Notes: generated by a model from the letters alone, not told the origin. 64,000 nt of DNA from Primulina eburnea (GCF_022965805.1 NC_133110.1:35216317-35280316); one strand, 5' to 3'. Shown: positions 1-11,655, counted from the first letter of the stretch. Numbers and translations are program-made.

Positions 1-2654
1 ACATTCATCAGTAATACCAGAACACACGAAAAACCAGAATTGTCAACACAATTTTTTTAACATTAGTTTTGTTACCGGAAGATCAAAACTACAGCCATCA
101 GCTTTCGCACCTTCCAAAGCCAAAAAGAAGGGAAAAGATTTATGAATACTAGTCAATGCTTCAGATCATCTAATGTATCTTAATATTAGTGAGTAACACA
201 TAACAATTGGGGAAACCCACAAAAAAACCAATAATCAAGAATAAACCCCATGAGTAATTCAAACAAAAACAATAGGGAAAAAAACTTAATCAACCTGGAT
301 AGTTAATCAAAATGACATTGAGTGAAAGAGGCCAGAAGAATAATAAAAGCTTGTTCAAAATTCAAATGAGAAACACCCGATGTAATGATATGAAGGAACC
401 CTACACAGAAAAGATGGGCATATATATCACACATAAAAATCAGTAAATGAATTGATCTAACCAAAACCCTAGACTCCCAGAGTAAGTTGGCATACAATCA
501 ATTATATATAGTAAAAGGAAGATGTACATGCATAAAATCACATAAAAACATACAAAATCGCCTCTTTCCATTTGTTGTTTTTAGCACAAAGGTAAATAGA
601 ATTGCAGAGAAGTGGAGAAAAAGAACTGATTTTGGTGATTTAAGGAAATCAAAGGGAAGCAAAAACATATAATTCTGGGAAGAGATATATATACTTACAG
701 GGAGATCTGACTTAAGAGACTGGAAAATTGAAAGCCCTTGCTAGTTAGTTAGAATTGTAACAATGGTTAGCTATAGCTTTCAATGAATTTGGACACATAT
801 AACTGGACAATTTCATTTAATGTTTTTCACCAAATTACAGATTGGATGGCATTAGAATTTGTGCTAAGATTACAAGAACATTTACATTTTTGTGAACCTT
901 GGTTGTGTTTATGAAACAATGTTACCGTTATTGTTGCTTTATGATTGTTCATATGTATTCAGGGTTAGACAAATTGAAAAATTGACAGCAGGGATCAACA
1001 AGGACGGACTGGAAAATTTGGCTTTATCTTACTCAAAGCCAAATTAGTCATAATTGTCTCTGCATTCACACATATAACTGAATCGTTGCATTTTAAAGCA
1101 GCTTGGTTTATGCTAAATACAGACTGGATTACATTAGGATTTTAGTAAATAAGATTACAAGAACATCTAGGATTTTGTGAACCTTGATTGAGTCTAGGAA
1201 ACAATGTTACAAGTATTGTTGCATTATTGTTCAAATCTTTTTTATCGTGTTTTGACAAAAAAAATACACACTATTACAATGTTATTCAGGAAAATTCAAA
1301 GTTGAAATTCACAATTAGCTCTCCAAAATAGATAGAAATTTTTTTTCGTCAATGTCCATGCAGATTTGTGTAATCTACTTATTTTCATACATGCATGCTT
1401 TGAGTTCTTAGCAACAAAGTTTATAGAATCTATAACTCTATGCAAACTCAGCACTCTGTCAAACGGCTGTATAGGCAGGAGCGGACAAATCAAAAGAATT
1501 AAGGGGGTCAAACATGATTTTTAGAAAAATTACGTGTAAATGTCATTTTTTGGCTTCAGGGGAGACTGCCCTTGGTATTGGAAGCTTGATGAGGACAAAA
1601 ATTATGTTTCCATGCGCTTAGGGGGATGGCATCTGAGCTTTCATTAACTAAGTCAAAATTGAATGAGCCATATGATGGTTTGCAGGAAGAGTCCTTGTGG
1701 TCAGTGTGCTGGAAATATGACGGAGTGGTCACATGGTGATCTATACAGTTTTTGTTAAAAATCTAAATGAAAATTGACTCATCACGAAAAGCTGTTAAAG
1801 CATGTTGCAGCTATATATAAATGATTTAATTAGTAAATTTACCCATAAAAATTGGCAAATAGCAATGTTAATAAAAACAATAAGATAAAAAAATACAACT
1901 CCTACTCCGAATATCGTCAAAGGAATGACATATGTGTGTGAAGGCATTCCTTAAAGAAGTTATTTATTAATCAATAGTACATAATAATCAACTCAATAAA
2001 AGATAAGTGTACTGTTAGTGACTCTTGAAGACACAACGAAGAGGATATAAGTTATTTCATCTTAAGAACTATTAAAGTTATTGAAAGATCAAGAATCATG
2101 TTTATCATATTTAATACCATTTCTGATAAGACAAATTATCACGATCTGCATCTTTCTAGGACATAAATCCTTTACTTTTTCAAACTCTTTTCTATTCATC
2201 ATTTCTAATCTTTTTCTTAAAATATAATTATTTTTTATTACCTTATTTTTCCACATGTTTCTTTCAGTCTTTCCACTAAATTTTGTCCTTAGTTTCTGAA
2301 AAGAATGAAACTGTGGAACAACAATGGCCATCCCATTCTATCGGTTCTCGAGGCATTCGGCGAAAACATGAGCTCCGTGAGCATAAATCCAACATCAAAA
2401 TTCGTTCCATAAAGCATAGAGCGAAAGAATTAACTTTCATTCAGCATAATCCAATATGAAACTAAATTGTGTTGCAGCCGCGGAAAATATAAACCATCTT
2501 TTACACCTGACATCAAACGGAGAAGGTAAAAATGCAGAGCTTATTCTAGAGTAGATTCTAACACAATACACAGTAAACGCACTGAATAATGCCAAAAAAG
2601 ATTAACTTCGACGTAAAATATGCAATATATACAAAAAAAAGTAATATAAAATAC
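1..2654. other. AT-rich stretch with no recognised gene
   Basis: I see no open frame here with recognisable protein similarity on either strand; the open stretches are short and low in complexity. There are no LTR ends, primer-binding site or clear tandem repeats. A - strand 21-nt segment at 699-719 is flanked by a TTTCCAG acceptor and a GTAAGT donor, so part of this may be intron of a - strand gene whose first exon could be the one at 2655-2752. That link is unproven. Confidence 0.4.
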
Positions 2655-2752
2655 CCCAGTCCATCGACTTTGTCATGACGGCCGGTGCCGCCACGGTCAC
2701 CGGTGTAAGTAACACCCTCCGTCGAATTGAATGACACTGACGTCGGCCCCAT
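2655..2752 (-). CDS. Possible first coding exon of an unidentified host gene
   Basis: A - strand ATG at 2752 opens 33 codons (MGPTSVSFNSTEG..., ending ...HDKVDGLG) that are clearly GC-richer than the surrounding DNA, with glycine- and charge-rich hydrophilic composition unlike the repeat ORFs. An in-frame TAA lies just upstream of the ATG. A GT dinucleotide (GGG|GTATTTT) follows directly and could be a splice donor; beyond it the frame runs into T-rich, intron-like sequence. I do not recognise the protein family, and the downstream exons would lie towards position 1 or outside the window. It could also be a chance GC-rich patch. Confidence 0.22.
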
Positions 2753-3430
2753 CTTCGGATGATGCGGAGACCGAAGCGGCGGCTTGTATTCATCTACTTT
2801 TTACTCTGTACAAGGAAGCAGATCAAGAGGGATGAAGGCAGCCTGAGGAGTTTTAGATTGAATGTACAATCTGTGTAGAACAATGTACAAGTTCAATTAT
2901 TTAAAAATGGAATGTAATTTAAAATATAATATTTGTTAGGAAATACAAAAATAGAAAAAGAATTACACTTAGAGTTTTTATTCACAATAATTAATTCAAA
3001 TTTAATACACTTGCACGTCAACAACTAATGTTCTTGTTGATCGATTGTGTTTTATCCCCTTTAAAATTGTACTATTATATAAATTGTCACATTAAATAAA
3101 AACATCATCATGTACATAGTACAAACAAAACGGATAAAACGTCTTTTATTGAAGATTATATGATTTGATGTTTATCTGACATGTTATCAAAAGAAACTAG
3201 CAGGATGACTACGGCTTCCGGCTTTGAATTAATCAATTCTAGATTTGTTGATATCTGATTTTGACAATCTACTCGAGTTTTTTCTTAGTGAGTGTTCTGG
3301 TTATCCTTAATCATAAAATTAGCAAAACCCGACAATTAGCAAAACCGGACAATTCTGGTTCACTAGAAATAAAGTTCTAAGTGCCTTAAGATTTTGGTTT
3401 TTCTTAAGCAGTTCATCACCATAACTAAGA
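2753..3430. other. AT-rich intergenic DNA, possibly a decayed LTR
   Basis: No gene is seen. The last 200 bp precede a stretch (about 3430-3460) resembling the - strand polypurine-tract region of element E3 (a TGGTGATG...CAAAACT context next to a pyrimidine-rich tract on + ). By position, 3231-3430 would be the 3' LTR of the decayed element E4, but I could not define TG...CA ends or find the other LTR. Confidence 0.25.
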
Positions 3431-5935
3431 TTCAATTTCTACTTTTGTGGTGATGTCAAAACTAGAAGATGATAAAGCAGATAAAAATAAGATAAGTGCA
3501 TAAATAAGAAAAGTGAGAACATCAAGATCATACAAATGTATCGAGTAATTGCAGCCAAATTAAAGACGAGCTTAAAAAAATGTTGTTTTCAGTCTACTTC
3601 TCAATTTCCTCATCTTCACTTTCTTGATCTTGTATAGGTTCTGCTTCTGATCTTTTTCTTGCATCTTCTTCCTTTTTTTTTTTTGCAGCGCTTTCTCTTA
3701 CTCGTTTGTATTAATAGTTTGGAAAAGTGTGGATTTTCAAGATGAATAATTTCAAATAAATGATCAGAAATGTTGCCAACTCGGTTATCCAAAGTATGAA
3801 GAGATTGAGATTGATCATCAAGCTTAGCATCTAGAGCATAGACTTTGGAATCGAGTGAACAGAGAGATTCTGCTTGGGTAGTAGTAGAAGATGAAAGATC
3901 AGTCTGAGCTCGTATGACATCTATTTGAGTTTTGACAAAATTATATTTGAGACCAGAAAGCTTAAAGGCCATCTTAGTCACATCTTTGTTGATAGACATA
4001 TTTTTTTTTAACCAGAAGTTCTTTTAATAAGTCAAAAGTAGATTTAGCAGCAATCTACTCAAAAGTAATGCCCTTGATGACTTCAATGATTTTGTTGCAG
4101 ATGTGCTTAACATCTTCTATCCAAATTTCTATGACAGTTTGATTATCATTAGATGTAGATGTTGCATCCATGCGTTCTTTAATATCAGTTAAGAGAGCAA
4201 CACATACATATAGTTTAAAGGAAGTGTCAACTGGATTCTCACAATGCAGGACCAGGGCATTATTTGGATCAATAGGAAGTTCTGGTTCAGTAGGCATTTT
4301 AACCATATCTGTAGTTACAAGTATACTTGGTTCCAGATCAGCAGACAATATTTCCCTTATTTATTGTTGATTTTCAACATAGAACATTTCAAGATCAGGA
4401 AGCACAATTTCTTGGAATAGGGGAGCATCAGCAAGCCTTTTTTCACTTGCAGGGGTGATTGAAACAATAGAAGGCACAATAAAAGCTATCAAATCATCAA
4501 CATCAGCAGCAGAAGGAGCATCAATAGTGACTTCTGTGTCATCTTTTGAACAATAGAATTGATCACTTCTTCTACTGCTGAAAATTCTCGAACTGACAAG
4601 TGTAGAGGAATGTTGTTGTGTTGGAGCGGGATAAGTAGCAGTAGCAGCAACAACACCAACTAGTGCAGGTGATTGTGCTGGAGTACTGGAGACCTCATCC
4701 CTTGTAGGGGTTTTGGCTCTTCTCTCAACTTTCTTGAACTTGAACTGTTCTGCAATTCCAATTACGATAACTCTACTCGTATTTTTCTCAATAACCATGA
4801 CAAACATCTCTAAAGTTCTGAATTCAGAAGAGAGATGAGTGATCACTACTTGATCATGAAAGGAAGATTAACCTTGGAAATCATAATTGGAGTTCAGAAT
4901 AGCCAGTGTTTCACTCAGATTCTGAATTTTGATCTTCAAAAATATGTAAATTCTTTTGTACATTTCTTCAATGAGGCACCCTTGGTCTTGAACGTCGATA
5001 GATGCTGAACTGTTCAAATATTCACCCAACCATCAAAATAGGAAATCTGTTCTTTAGCAGGTTTGTCTATTTCTTCCATGTGAAGGTCGATGGCCATTTG
5101 AACTAAAGATTTGGGGCATGTTTCCACTGGTTCTTCAGGAAAAACATACATTTTTCCTTCGCTTTTATCAGCGGAAACTGGTTTCTTAATTCCATAACGA
5201 GTCGATTCTAGAAGCAACCTCGAATGACAACTCCACCTGCTGATCTGCAACCAATGATAAAAGAGCATGAACTTCCAACTATTGATCTCTTTGGTGTTAT
5301 GGCAGGAACTTGAGTGATTTTAGTTAGAAGGTCTTTGGGGGCTTGTGGTGCAACAACAATAGTGGCAGCAGCAACAGGTTTGAAAACTTGGTGTAGAGGT
5401 AGATTATTATATGGGGCTAGAGTGGAGGATAGATCTGGAATGGATTTTTTTTCTTAATGCGAATAATAGGTTTGGTTTTCTTCTATGTTAAGGTTGGATT
5501 CGGAGGAGGTTGAATGGGCATAGAGAATTCTCCAGACCTAATTTGTTCATAATCATTGACCACAATTATAAGCTTCTTCTGCTTTTGAGTTGCTTCTTGT
5601 TGGACCTCGATTTCCTTCTTTGATATGATAAATTAAGGAACAAATGGTTTGGGTGAAGTACCATCTTTTCCAGAAATGAGAGAAACCAGCATCCTTGAGA
5701 AGTTTTCTAATTTACGAGCAAAACCAGTAGAACTGTTCTTCTAGAACATCTCAACTAGTGATTTAAACATAATAGATGCCCAGTTAACTTGAATTTCATT
5801 AGTGATGGAATAAATCACCTGGACCTTCTCTCTTTTTAGTCTGTCGAAGTTTCTTGCCTTTATCAACATAGCTCTGGCAACAATATCTTCCAAGACTTGA
5901 AATTCCATCTTCAACAATTTTCTTGAGTTGTTGCA
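3430..5935 (-). pseudogene. Decayed sense accessory ORF of a SIRE-like Copia element (E4 remnant)
   Basis: Read on the - strand from 5935 to about 3600, broken frames match the sense accessory ORF of the other Copia elements here. The stretch at 5741-5938 carries LEDIVARAMLIKA, matching LADIVAKAILIKA in E2. The C-terminal piece (3616-3999) has DAKLDDQSQSLHTLDNRV, matching the coiled-coil DAKIDSQNQSLASLDNRI of E2, followed by a lysine/arginine-rich tail. Between them lie low-complexity S/T/P-rich segments (4361-4846, 5014-5268), as in the other copies. Many stops and frameshifts are present. The gag, pol and N-terminal third are missing: homology ends abruptly at about 5930, where the 305-bp tandem array starts. 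This is an old, truncated copy. Confidence 0.6.
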
Positions 5936-8603
5936 CATATAAGGTGTATAAAGGGAGAGACGGGGAAATTGCGGTAGCCCGAATAATGTGGATGGGGAGA
6001 CGGACGACAGGGAGGCGAGAGATTGTGAAGATTGGGAGAGAAATGATGGAGTTCATATTTTTATGATGTGAAGATGAATCATTTCTAATTATGTAAAACA
6101 TTTCACTAACGTACTTGCAAGTCTTTGCAACGGCATAATCCAGCAACATTTCCGCAATACTGCAAGGGCCGTAGCAAGCCAAGAACTAGCTGCAAATAAC
6201 TTGGTCCTCTCTAATCTTTTAATCAGTGTTTTAGATGTTACACATATAGGGTGTGTGAAGGGGGGACGGTGAAATGACGATGGGCCCAATAATGTGTATG
6301 GGGAGACGGACGACGGATGGGCGAGAGAGCGTAAGGGTTGGGAGAGAAATGATGGAGTTAAGGTCTTTATGATGTGGAGGTGAAGCTTTTCTGATGATGA
6401 AAACACGACGCTAATGTACTTGTAGATCTTTGCAACGGCATAATCCAGTAACATTTCCTCAATGTTGTAAGGTCAATAGCGAGACCAAGAACTTGCTGCA
6501 AATAACTTGGTCGTATCTAGTCTTTTAATCAGTGTTTGAGTTGGTGCACATATAAGGTGTGTGAATGGGGAGATGGTGAAATGATGGTAGCTCCGAATAA
6601 TGTGGATGGGGAAACAGAGGACGAAGGGGCGAGAGAGGGTGAGGATTGGGGAAAAATTGATGGAGTCCATGTTTTTATTATATTGAGGTGAATAATTTCT
6701 GATTATGTCGAACACGACAGTAACGTACTTGCATATTTTTTCAATTGCATAATTCACAAGCATTTCCTCAATGTCGTAAGGGCCGTAGCGAGCACAATAA
6801 CTAACTGCAAATAACTTGGTCATCTCTAGTCTTTTAATCAGTGTTTGAGTTGGTGCACATATAGGGTGTGTGAAGGGGGATACGATGAAATGACTGTGGC
6901 CTCGAATAAATTTGGATGGGGAGACTAACGACGGAGGGGCGAGAGAGAGTGAAGGTTGGAGAGAAATGATGGAGTTCATGTTTTTATGATGTGGAATGGA
7001 AGCTTTTCTGATGATGACAAACACAGTGCTAACGTACTTACAGGTCTTTGCAATGGCATAATCCAGCAACATTTCCTCAATGTTGTAAGGGCCGTAGCAA
7101 CGCCAAGAACTAACTGCAAATAACTTGGTTGTCTCTAATCTTTTAATGTGTTTGAGTTGGTGCACATATAGAGTGTGTGAAGGGGGAGACGGTGAAATGA
7201 CTGGCCCCGAATAAATGTGGATGGAGAGATGTATGACGGAGGGCGGAGAGAGAGTGATGGTTGAGAGAGAAATGATGAAGTTCTTGTTTTTATGACGTGG
7301 AGGGGAAGCTTTTCTGATGATGACAAACACGGCGCTAACGTACTTGCAGTTCTTTGTAATGGCATAATCCAGCAACGTTTTTCTCAATGTTGTAAGGGCC
7401 GAGGCGACGCCAAGAACTAACTACAAATAACTTGGTCTTCTCAAATCTTTTAATAAGTGTTTGAGTTGGTGCGCATATAGGATGTGTGAAGGGGGAGACG
7501 GTAAAATGATGGTGACTCCAATTAATGTCGATGGAGAGACGAATGACGGAGGGGCGAGAGAGCGTGAGGGTTGGGAGAGAAGTAATGGAGTTCATATTTT
7601 TATGATGTAGAAGGGAATATTTTCTGATGTTAGCAAACACGGCGCTAACGTACTTTCATGTCTTTGAAACGGCATACTCCAGCAACATCTCCTCAATGTT
7701 GTAAGGTCAGTAGCAAGGCCTAGAACTAGCTACAAATAACTTGGTCGTCTTTAGTTTTTTAATCAGTTTTTGAGTTGGTGCACATATGGGGTGTGTGAAG
7801 GGGGAGACAATGAAATGATGGTGGCCCTGAATAATGTGAATGGGGAGACAGACGACAGAAGGGCGAGAGAGGGTGATGATTGGGGTAGAATTGACGGAGT
7901 TTATGTTTTTATGAGATGGAGGTGAAGCATATCTGATGATGGAAAACACTGTGCTAACATACTTCTAGATCTTTGCAACAGCAAAAGCTAGCAACATTCC
8001 ATCAATGCTGTAAAGGACGTAACAGGCCAAAAACTCGCTTCAAATAACTTGGTCGTCTCTAGTTTTTTAATCAGTGTTTGAGTTGGTGCACATATAGGGT
8101 GTGTGTAGGGGGAGACAGTGAAATGACGGTGGCCCCAAATAATGTTAATGGGAGACAGACGACGGAGGGGCGAGAGAGGGTGAGGATTGGGAGAGAAATG
8201 ATGGAGTTTATGTTTTTATGATGTGGAGGTGAAGCTATTCTGATGATGTCAAACACAACGCTAGCATACTTGCAGGCCTTTGAAACGGCATAATCCAGCA
8301 ACATTTCCTCAATGTTGTAAAGGCCGTAGCGAGACAAAGAAATAGCTACAAATAACTTGGTCATTTCTAGTGTTTTAATCGGTGTTTGAGTTGGTGTACA
8401 TATAGGGTATGTGAAGGGGGAGACTTTGAATTGACGGTGGCCCTGAATAATGTGAATGGGGAGACGGACGACAGAAGGGCGAGAGAGGGTGAGGATTTGG
8501 GTAGAATTGACGGAGTTTATGTTTTTATGAGATGGAGGTGAAGCATATCTGATGATGGAAAACACTGTGCTAACATACTTCCATATCTTTGCAACAACAA
8601 AAT
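5931..8603. repeat. Tandem array of about 305-bp units, left part
   Basis: About nine imperfect copies follow head to tail. The landmark cttttaatcagtgttt recurs near 6216, 6520, 6830, 7140, 7446, 7755, 8065 and 8370, giving a period of about 305 bp. Each unit also holds a block around gtgcacatatagggtgtgtg and one around gcataatccagcaacatttc. The array stops at 8603 exactly where the Gypsy LTR begins and resumes at 30160, so both parts are one array. The - strand keeps long open frames (6473-7387 crosses three units), but I recognise no domain and cannot say whether it is or was coding. Confidence 0.85.
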
Positions 8604-8636
8604 TGATGTGAATCTTTGTACGAATGAATAGCAAAC
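8604..8636 (-). repeat. G1 3' LTR, outer 33 bp (split by E1)
   Basis: These bases (tgatgtgaatctttgtacga...) match the first 33 bp of the right LTR at 29288 with one mismatch. The match resumes at 20503 beyond E1. The last five bases, CAAAC, are the target duplicated by E1. Confidence 0.9.
8632..8636. repeat. Target-site duplication CAAAC of E1, left copy
   Basis: CAAAC directly precedes the TG start of the E1 LTR and recurs at 20503-20507 directly after its CA end. The uninterrupted target is seen in the other G1 LTR (gaatagcaaacacgatt near 29315). Confidence 0.95.
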
Positions 8637-8729
8637 TGTTGGAAACTAAATTCTGGAGTTTGACAAAAACATAAATCAATCGATTAAATCATCTAATACC
8701 CGAAAGCAAATTCGGCAGCTGGACTTATC

Positions 8730-8776
8730 AACTGAAATCAGTTAACACAAACTGATCAGTTGAGAACTGATCAGTT
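8730..8776. promoter_or_regulatory. Cluster of AACTG/CAGTT dyads in E1 U3
   Basis: Three inverted repeats lie in 47 bp: AACTGAAATCAGTT (8730-8743) and two perfect 12-bp palindromes AACTGATCAGTT (8750-8761, 8765-8776). The cluster is repeated in the 3' LTR. The half-site AACTG/CAGTT fits the plant MYB core CNGTTR, so an enhancer role is plausible but inferred. Confidence 0.5.
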
Positions 8777-9010
8777 AAAACATTCAGCCGAAAATATTAA
8801 AATCTCTCAACTGAAGATACCTCGGGAAAGATCATATCAGCAACTGAATATGGAAAGTCGCACCTCGATCACTACAACATAGAACAATGTGTTTCGGCTA
8901 TTGCATTTAAGACGCCGTATCACAATCAATGAAGAGAACATTGCCCAAAGGAATATTGAAGAAGCAATCAACAGATACATAAATTCAAAGTTACCGTTGA
9001 AAGACAAGTC

Positions 9011-9018
9011 TATAAATA
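9011..9018 (+). promoter_or_regulatory. TATA box of the E1 5' LTR
   Basis: TATAAATA in the middle of the LTR (gtcTATAAATAtgac), identical in the 3' LTR. It is the best candidate for the genomic-RNA promoter, which would put the R region shortly after about 9040. Confidence 0.6.
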
Positions 9019-9598
9019 TGACAAAAGAGCAGTTGAAGAACAACAACGATCTATCAATTTCAAACTTGCCATTACTCTGTCAAAATCTCAGTTCACTCTT
9101 ATTAGACTTATTCGTAGCAATCAAGGCTACAAGTTGAGCAAACTAGCACTCTATAATATTGATAATTCAACAAGTGCTAAAGTTCAGTTACTTACAGAGA
9201 TCATTGTATTATACTAAGAGTTTCAGTTTAGGCAATAGATAAGTCCTAACTGAAGTGGGTCTGTACAAGTGTTGTACTCGATCAAAGTCTTTTAGTGAAT
9301 ATCCTATCCTTGAGATAGAAGGGGTGACGTAGGAGTTATTCAAATCTCCGAACATCCAGAAACATATTGTGTTGTCTTTACTACAGCCTTTCATTTTCAG
9401 TTAGATATTCTATCTTTCAATCAGTTTATTTTCCGCAACTGCTTATTCAGTTTAACTGATTGTTATTGACCGACGGGATATTTAGTTCAGTTTGTAATAA
9501 AACTGAACTATCTTTTTCAAAGAACTTTTAAATTCATAGAAGTGTTTATTCAACCCCCCCTTCTAAACACTCCGTAGTCAATAACCGATCCTATCAAG

Positions 9599-9610
9599 TG
9601 GTATCAGAGC
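9599..9610 (+). other. E1 primer-binding site
   Basis: TGGTATCAGAGC, complementary to the 3' end of plant initiator-Met tRNA, lies two bases after the LTR end. It primes minus-strand DNA synthesis. Only 58 bases separate the LTR from the gag ATG. Confidence 0.93.
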
Positions 9611-9654
9611 AAGACATATCCTATCAAAGACTATCTATACTCAATCTGATCACT

Positions 9655-11622
9655 ATGTCCTCATTCAATAAGATTCCTATGTTCTCCAGAGAAGATTTCG
9701 ATGATTGGAAAATAAGAATGCAGGCTCATCTAGCTGCACAAGACGATGACATGTGGTACGTTATAACCGACGGACCCATGAAGATTTTGAAAGCAAACAC
9801 AGCTGTTGCTATTACTGAAGGGGCACCTCACCGAATTGAAAAGCCCAGAGATGAGTGGACTACTGAGGACAAGAGAAAGGCAAATCTAGACAATGTTGCA
9901 AAAGACATATTGTATAAGACACTGGACAAAGTAACGTTCAGTAAAATCAAAATGTGCAAAACCGCCAAAGAAATTTGGGAGAAGTTAATTCAACTTTGCG
10001 AAGGCAATGAACAAACCAAGGAAAACAAACTTTCAGTTGCTGTGCAGAAGTTCGACAACATCAGAATGAAGATTGGAGAAACAATGCACGAATATGATGA
10101 AAGAACCAGCTGTATCATCAACGAACTGAATGCACTTGGAAAAGTGTATACAAACAAAGAAGTAGCGTTGAAAGTAATCAGAGGACTTCCCAAAGAATGG
10201 GATGTCAAAACTATGGCAATGAGGGAATCAAAAGATCTGAATAAAGTTGAACTTCATGATTTATTTGCTGACCTGAAAGCATATGAGTTTGAACTTCAAA
10301 CTCGAGAAGGGGAACCATCTACCCCAGCAGCAACTACTGCCTTGACTGCTGTTAGAAGTGAACCAACTGGTTCAGTTGAGAAAGCTGCTGATCAACTGAG
10401 CAATGATGCTATGTCACTATTCATTAAGAAATTTGGAAGATTCATGAGGAGAAATCAAGGAAATTTTCAGAATAATTATCAAAGAAACAACTCTAGAGAA
10501 GAGTCTAATGTATGTTACAATTGTGGCAAATCTGGTCACTTTATTGCTAACTGTCTCAAGCCGAAAAAGGACAATCAAGTCTCAACTGAAAGAAAGAAGA
10601 AAGTGTATGAGCATAAGAAGAGATCTAAGGACGACAAGAAGCCTTACAGAAAGAAACATGAAGTACTCCTAGCTGAAGATAGCAAAGCCAAATGGGCAGA
10701 AACTGACAGCGAAGAGTCAGAACCAGAAAGTTCTTACAGTTCTAGTGAGGATGAAGAAGAAGTAAAATGTCTGATGGCTGATAACATAGAAGATCAATCA
10801 AACTATCAGCAGGTATTTGATTTTAGTTCAACTGATTTTACAAGAGAAGAACTCATATCAACTCTTCATGACATGGTCAGTGAGTATCAAAAGCTTGCCT
10901 TATCATTTGAAAAAATCAGAGCAAAGCAAGATGATCCCAAAGACAATAAGACAAAAACTGATGAATCAGTTGATATGTTGAGTCTGAAAAGGGAGATTGC
11001 TGAACTCAGAAATGAAAGAAGTAGGGATCAATTAATGATTCAAAAATTGTTGCTTGAAAATTCAAAGCACAATGAGCTTATTCAGGCTTGGAACAAATCA
11101 TCTAAAGCTTTAACTAATATACAGAATTCTCAGAAATCAGTTGAAGATAAAACTGGTTTAGGATTCTGTAGTAAAGATGATTCGTCTTCCCAAGATACTC
11201 AACCAAAACTGAATATGAACAAAGGGAAATATATTCACTTTGTAAAATCAGTTATGGTACAAGAACAAGCAGAGTCGAGTAAACTGATTGTACAGCCATC
11301 TCAGAATATGAATAAAGGAAAGAGATGTGGGATTGGGTATAATCCAAAAAGTAAGACTGACTCATGGAGTCAGCAACTAAAAACTCTTAGCAGAAAATAT
11401 TCAAATGGCTACTCAAACTACTACAACAGTAAGCCAGTTCAGAAAAGATATCGGTTAAACAATCAGTTGAAAAAGGGCAAAATACATGTTGTATCATCCA
11501 CACACCATACACCAAGCACAAACAGACAAGGAAGGATCATATGGAATACAGCAACAGGACGGTCAGTTAGACTGATTCAAGTCTGGATTCCTAAAGGACT
11601 AATCAACTTTGGACCCAAATAA
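9655..11622 (+). CDS. gag: E1 gag polyprotein
   Basis: A 655-residue open frame. I chose the ATG at 9655 because MSSFNKIPMFS matches the start of gag in E2 (MAHFSKIPMFS) and E3 (MASFNKIPMFS); the frame also opens upstream through the PBS, without an ATG. The N-terminal half is a Copia-type capsid region (DDWKIRMQAHLAAQ, then ...NLDNVAKDILYKTLD). One CCHC zinc knuckle (CYNCGKSGHFIANC) begins near residue 287. A lysine-rich and then acidic-serine segment follows, then a likely coiled coil. A basic C-terminal motif (KPVQKRYRLN) and the terminal IPKGLINFGPK are conserved in all three Copia gags here. Role: particle assembly and RNA binding. The frame is intact. Confidence 0.93.
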   Translation: MSSFNKIPMFSREDFDDWKIRMQAHLAAQDDDMWYVITDGPMKILKANTAVAITEGAPHRIEKPRDEWTTEDKRKANLDNVAKDILYKTLDKVTFSKIKMCKTAKEIWEKLIQLCEGNEQTKENKLSVAVQKFDNIRMKIGETMHEYDERTSCIINELNALGKVYTNKEVALKVIRGLPKEWDVKTMAMRESKDLNKVELHDLFADLKAYEFELQTREGEPSTPAATTALTAVRSEPTGSVEKAADQLSNDAMSLFIKKFGRFMRRNQGNFQNNYQRNNSREESNVCYNCGKSGHFIANCLKPKKDNQVSTERKKKVYEHKKRSKDDKKPYRKKHEVLLAEDSKAKWAETDSEESEPESSYSSSEDEEEVKCLMADNIEDQSNYQQVFDFSSTDFTREELISTLHDMVSEYQKLALSFEKIRAKQDDPKDNKTKTDESVDMLSLKREIAELRNERSRDQLMIQKLLLENSKHNELIQAWNKSSKALTNIQNSQKSVEDKTGLGFCSKDDSSSQDTQPKLNMNKGKYIHFVKSVMVQEQAESSKLIVQPSQNMNKGKRCGIGYNPKSKTDSWSQQLKTLSRKYSNGYSNYYNSKPVQKRYRLNNQLKKGKIHVVSSTHHTPSTNRQGRIIWNTATGRSVRLIQVWIPKGLINFGPK

Positions 11623-11655
11623 AAAAAAAAGGTACCAAAATCTTATTTTGTGTTT

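Larger units (their letters stand above)
8637..9596 (+). repeat. E1 5' LTR
   Basis: Starts TGTTGGAAAC, ends CCGATCCTATCA, 960 bp, and matches 19544-20502 at about 99%. The U3 part carries AACTGATCAGTT dyads and a TATA box. The downstream edge is fixed by the PBS two bases later. Confidence 0.95.

Noticed and set aside
303..672. Short overlapping ORFs at the left edge
   Set aside because: Low-complexity AT-rich frames on both strands, no homology or gene context; treated as chance.
699..719. 21-nt microexon flanked by TTTCCAG and GTAAGT on the - strand
   Set aside because: Splice consensus matches are common in AT-rich DNA; joining it to the 2655-2752 exon gives a stop codon shortly after, so no gene model is supported.
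5931..8603. CRISPR-like array
   Set aside because: Units are about 305 bp and contiguous without unique spacers, in a plant genome; this is a tandem repeat.
9209..9394. 61-codon - strand ORF in the E1 5' LTR, repeated at 20115-20300
   Set aside because: Identical because the LTRs are copies; it overlaps the region downstream of the LTR TATA box, has no start context and no similarity to the antisense accessory ORFs.
9599..9610. tRNA gene
   Set aside because: The initiator-Met match is only the 12-base primer-binding site; no cloverleaf is present.
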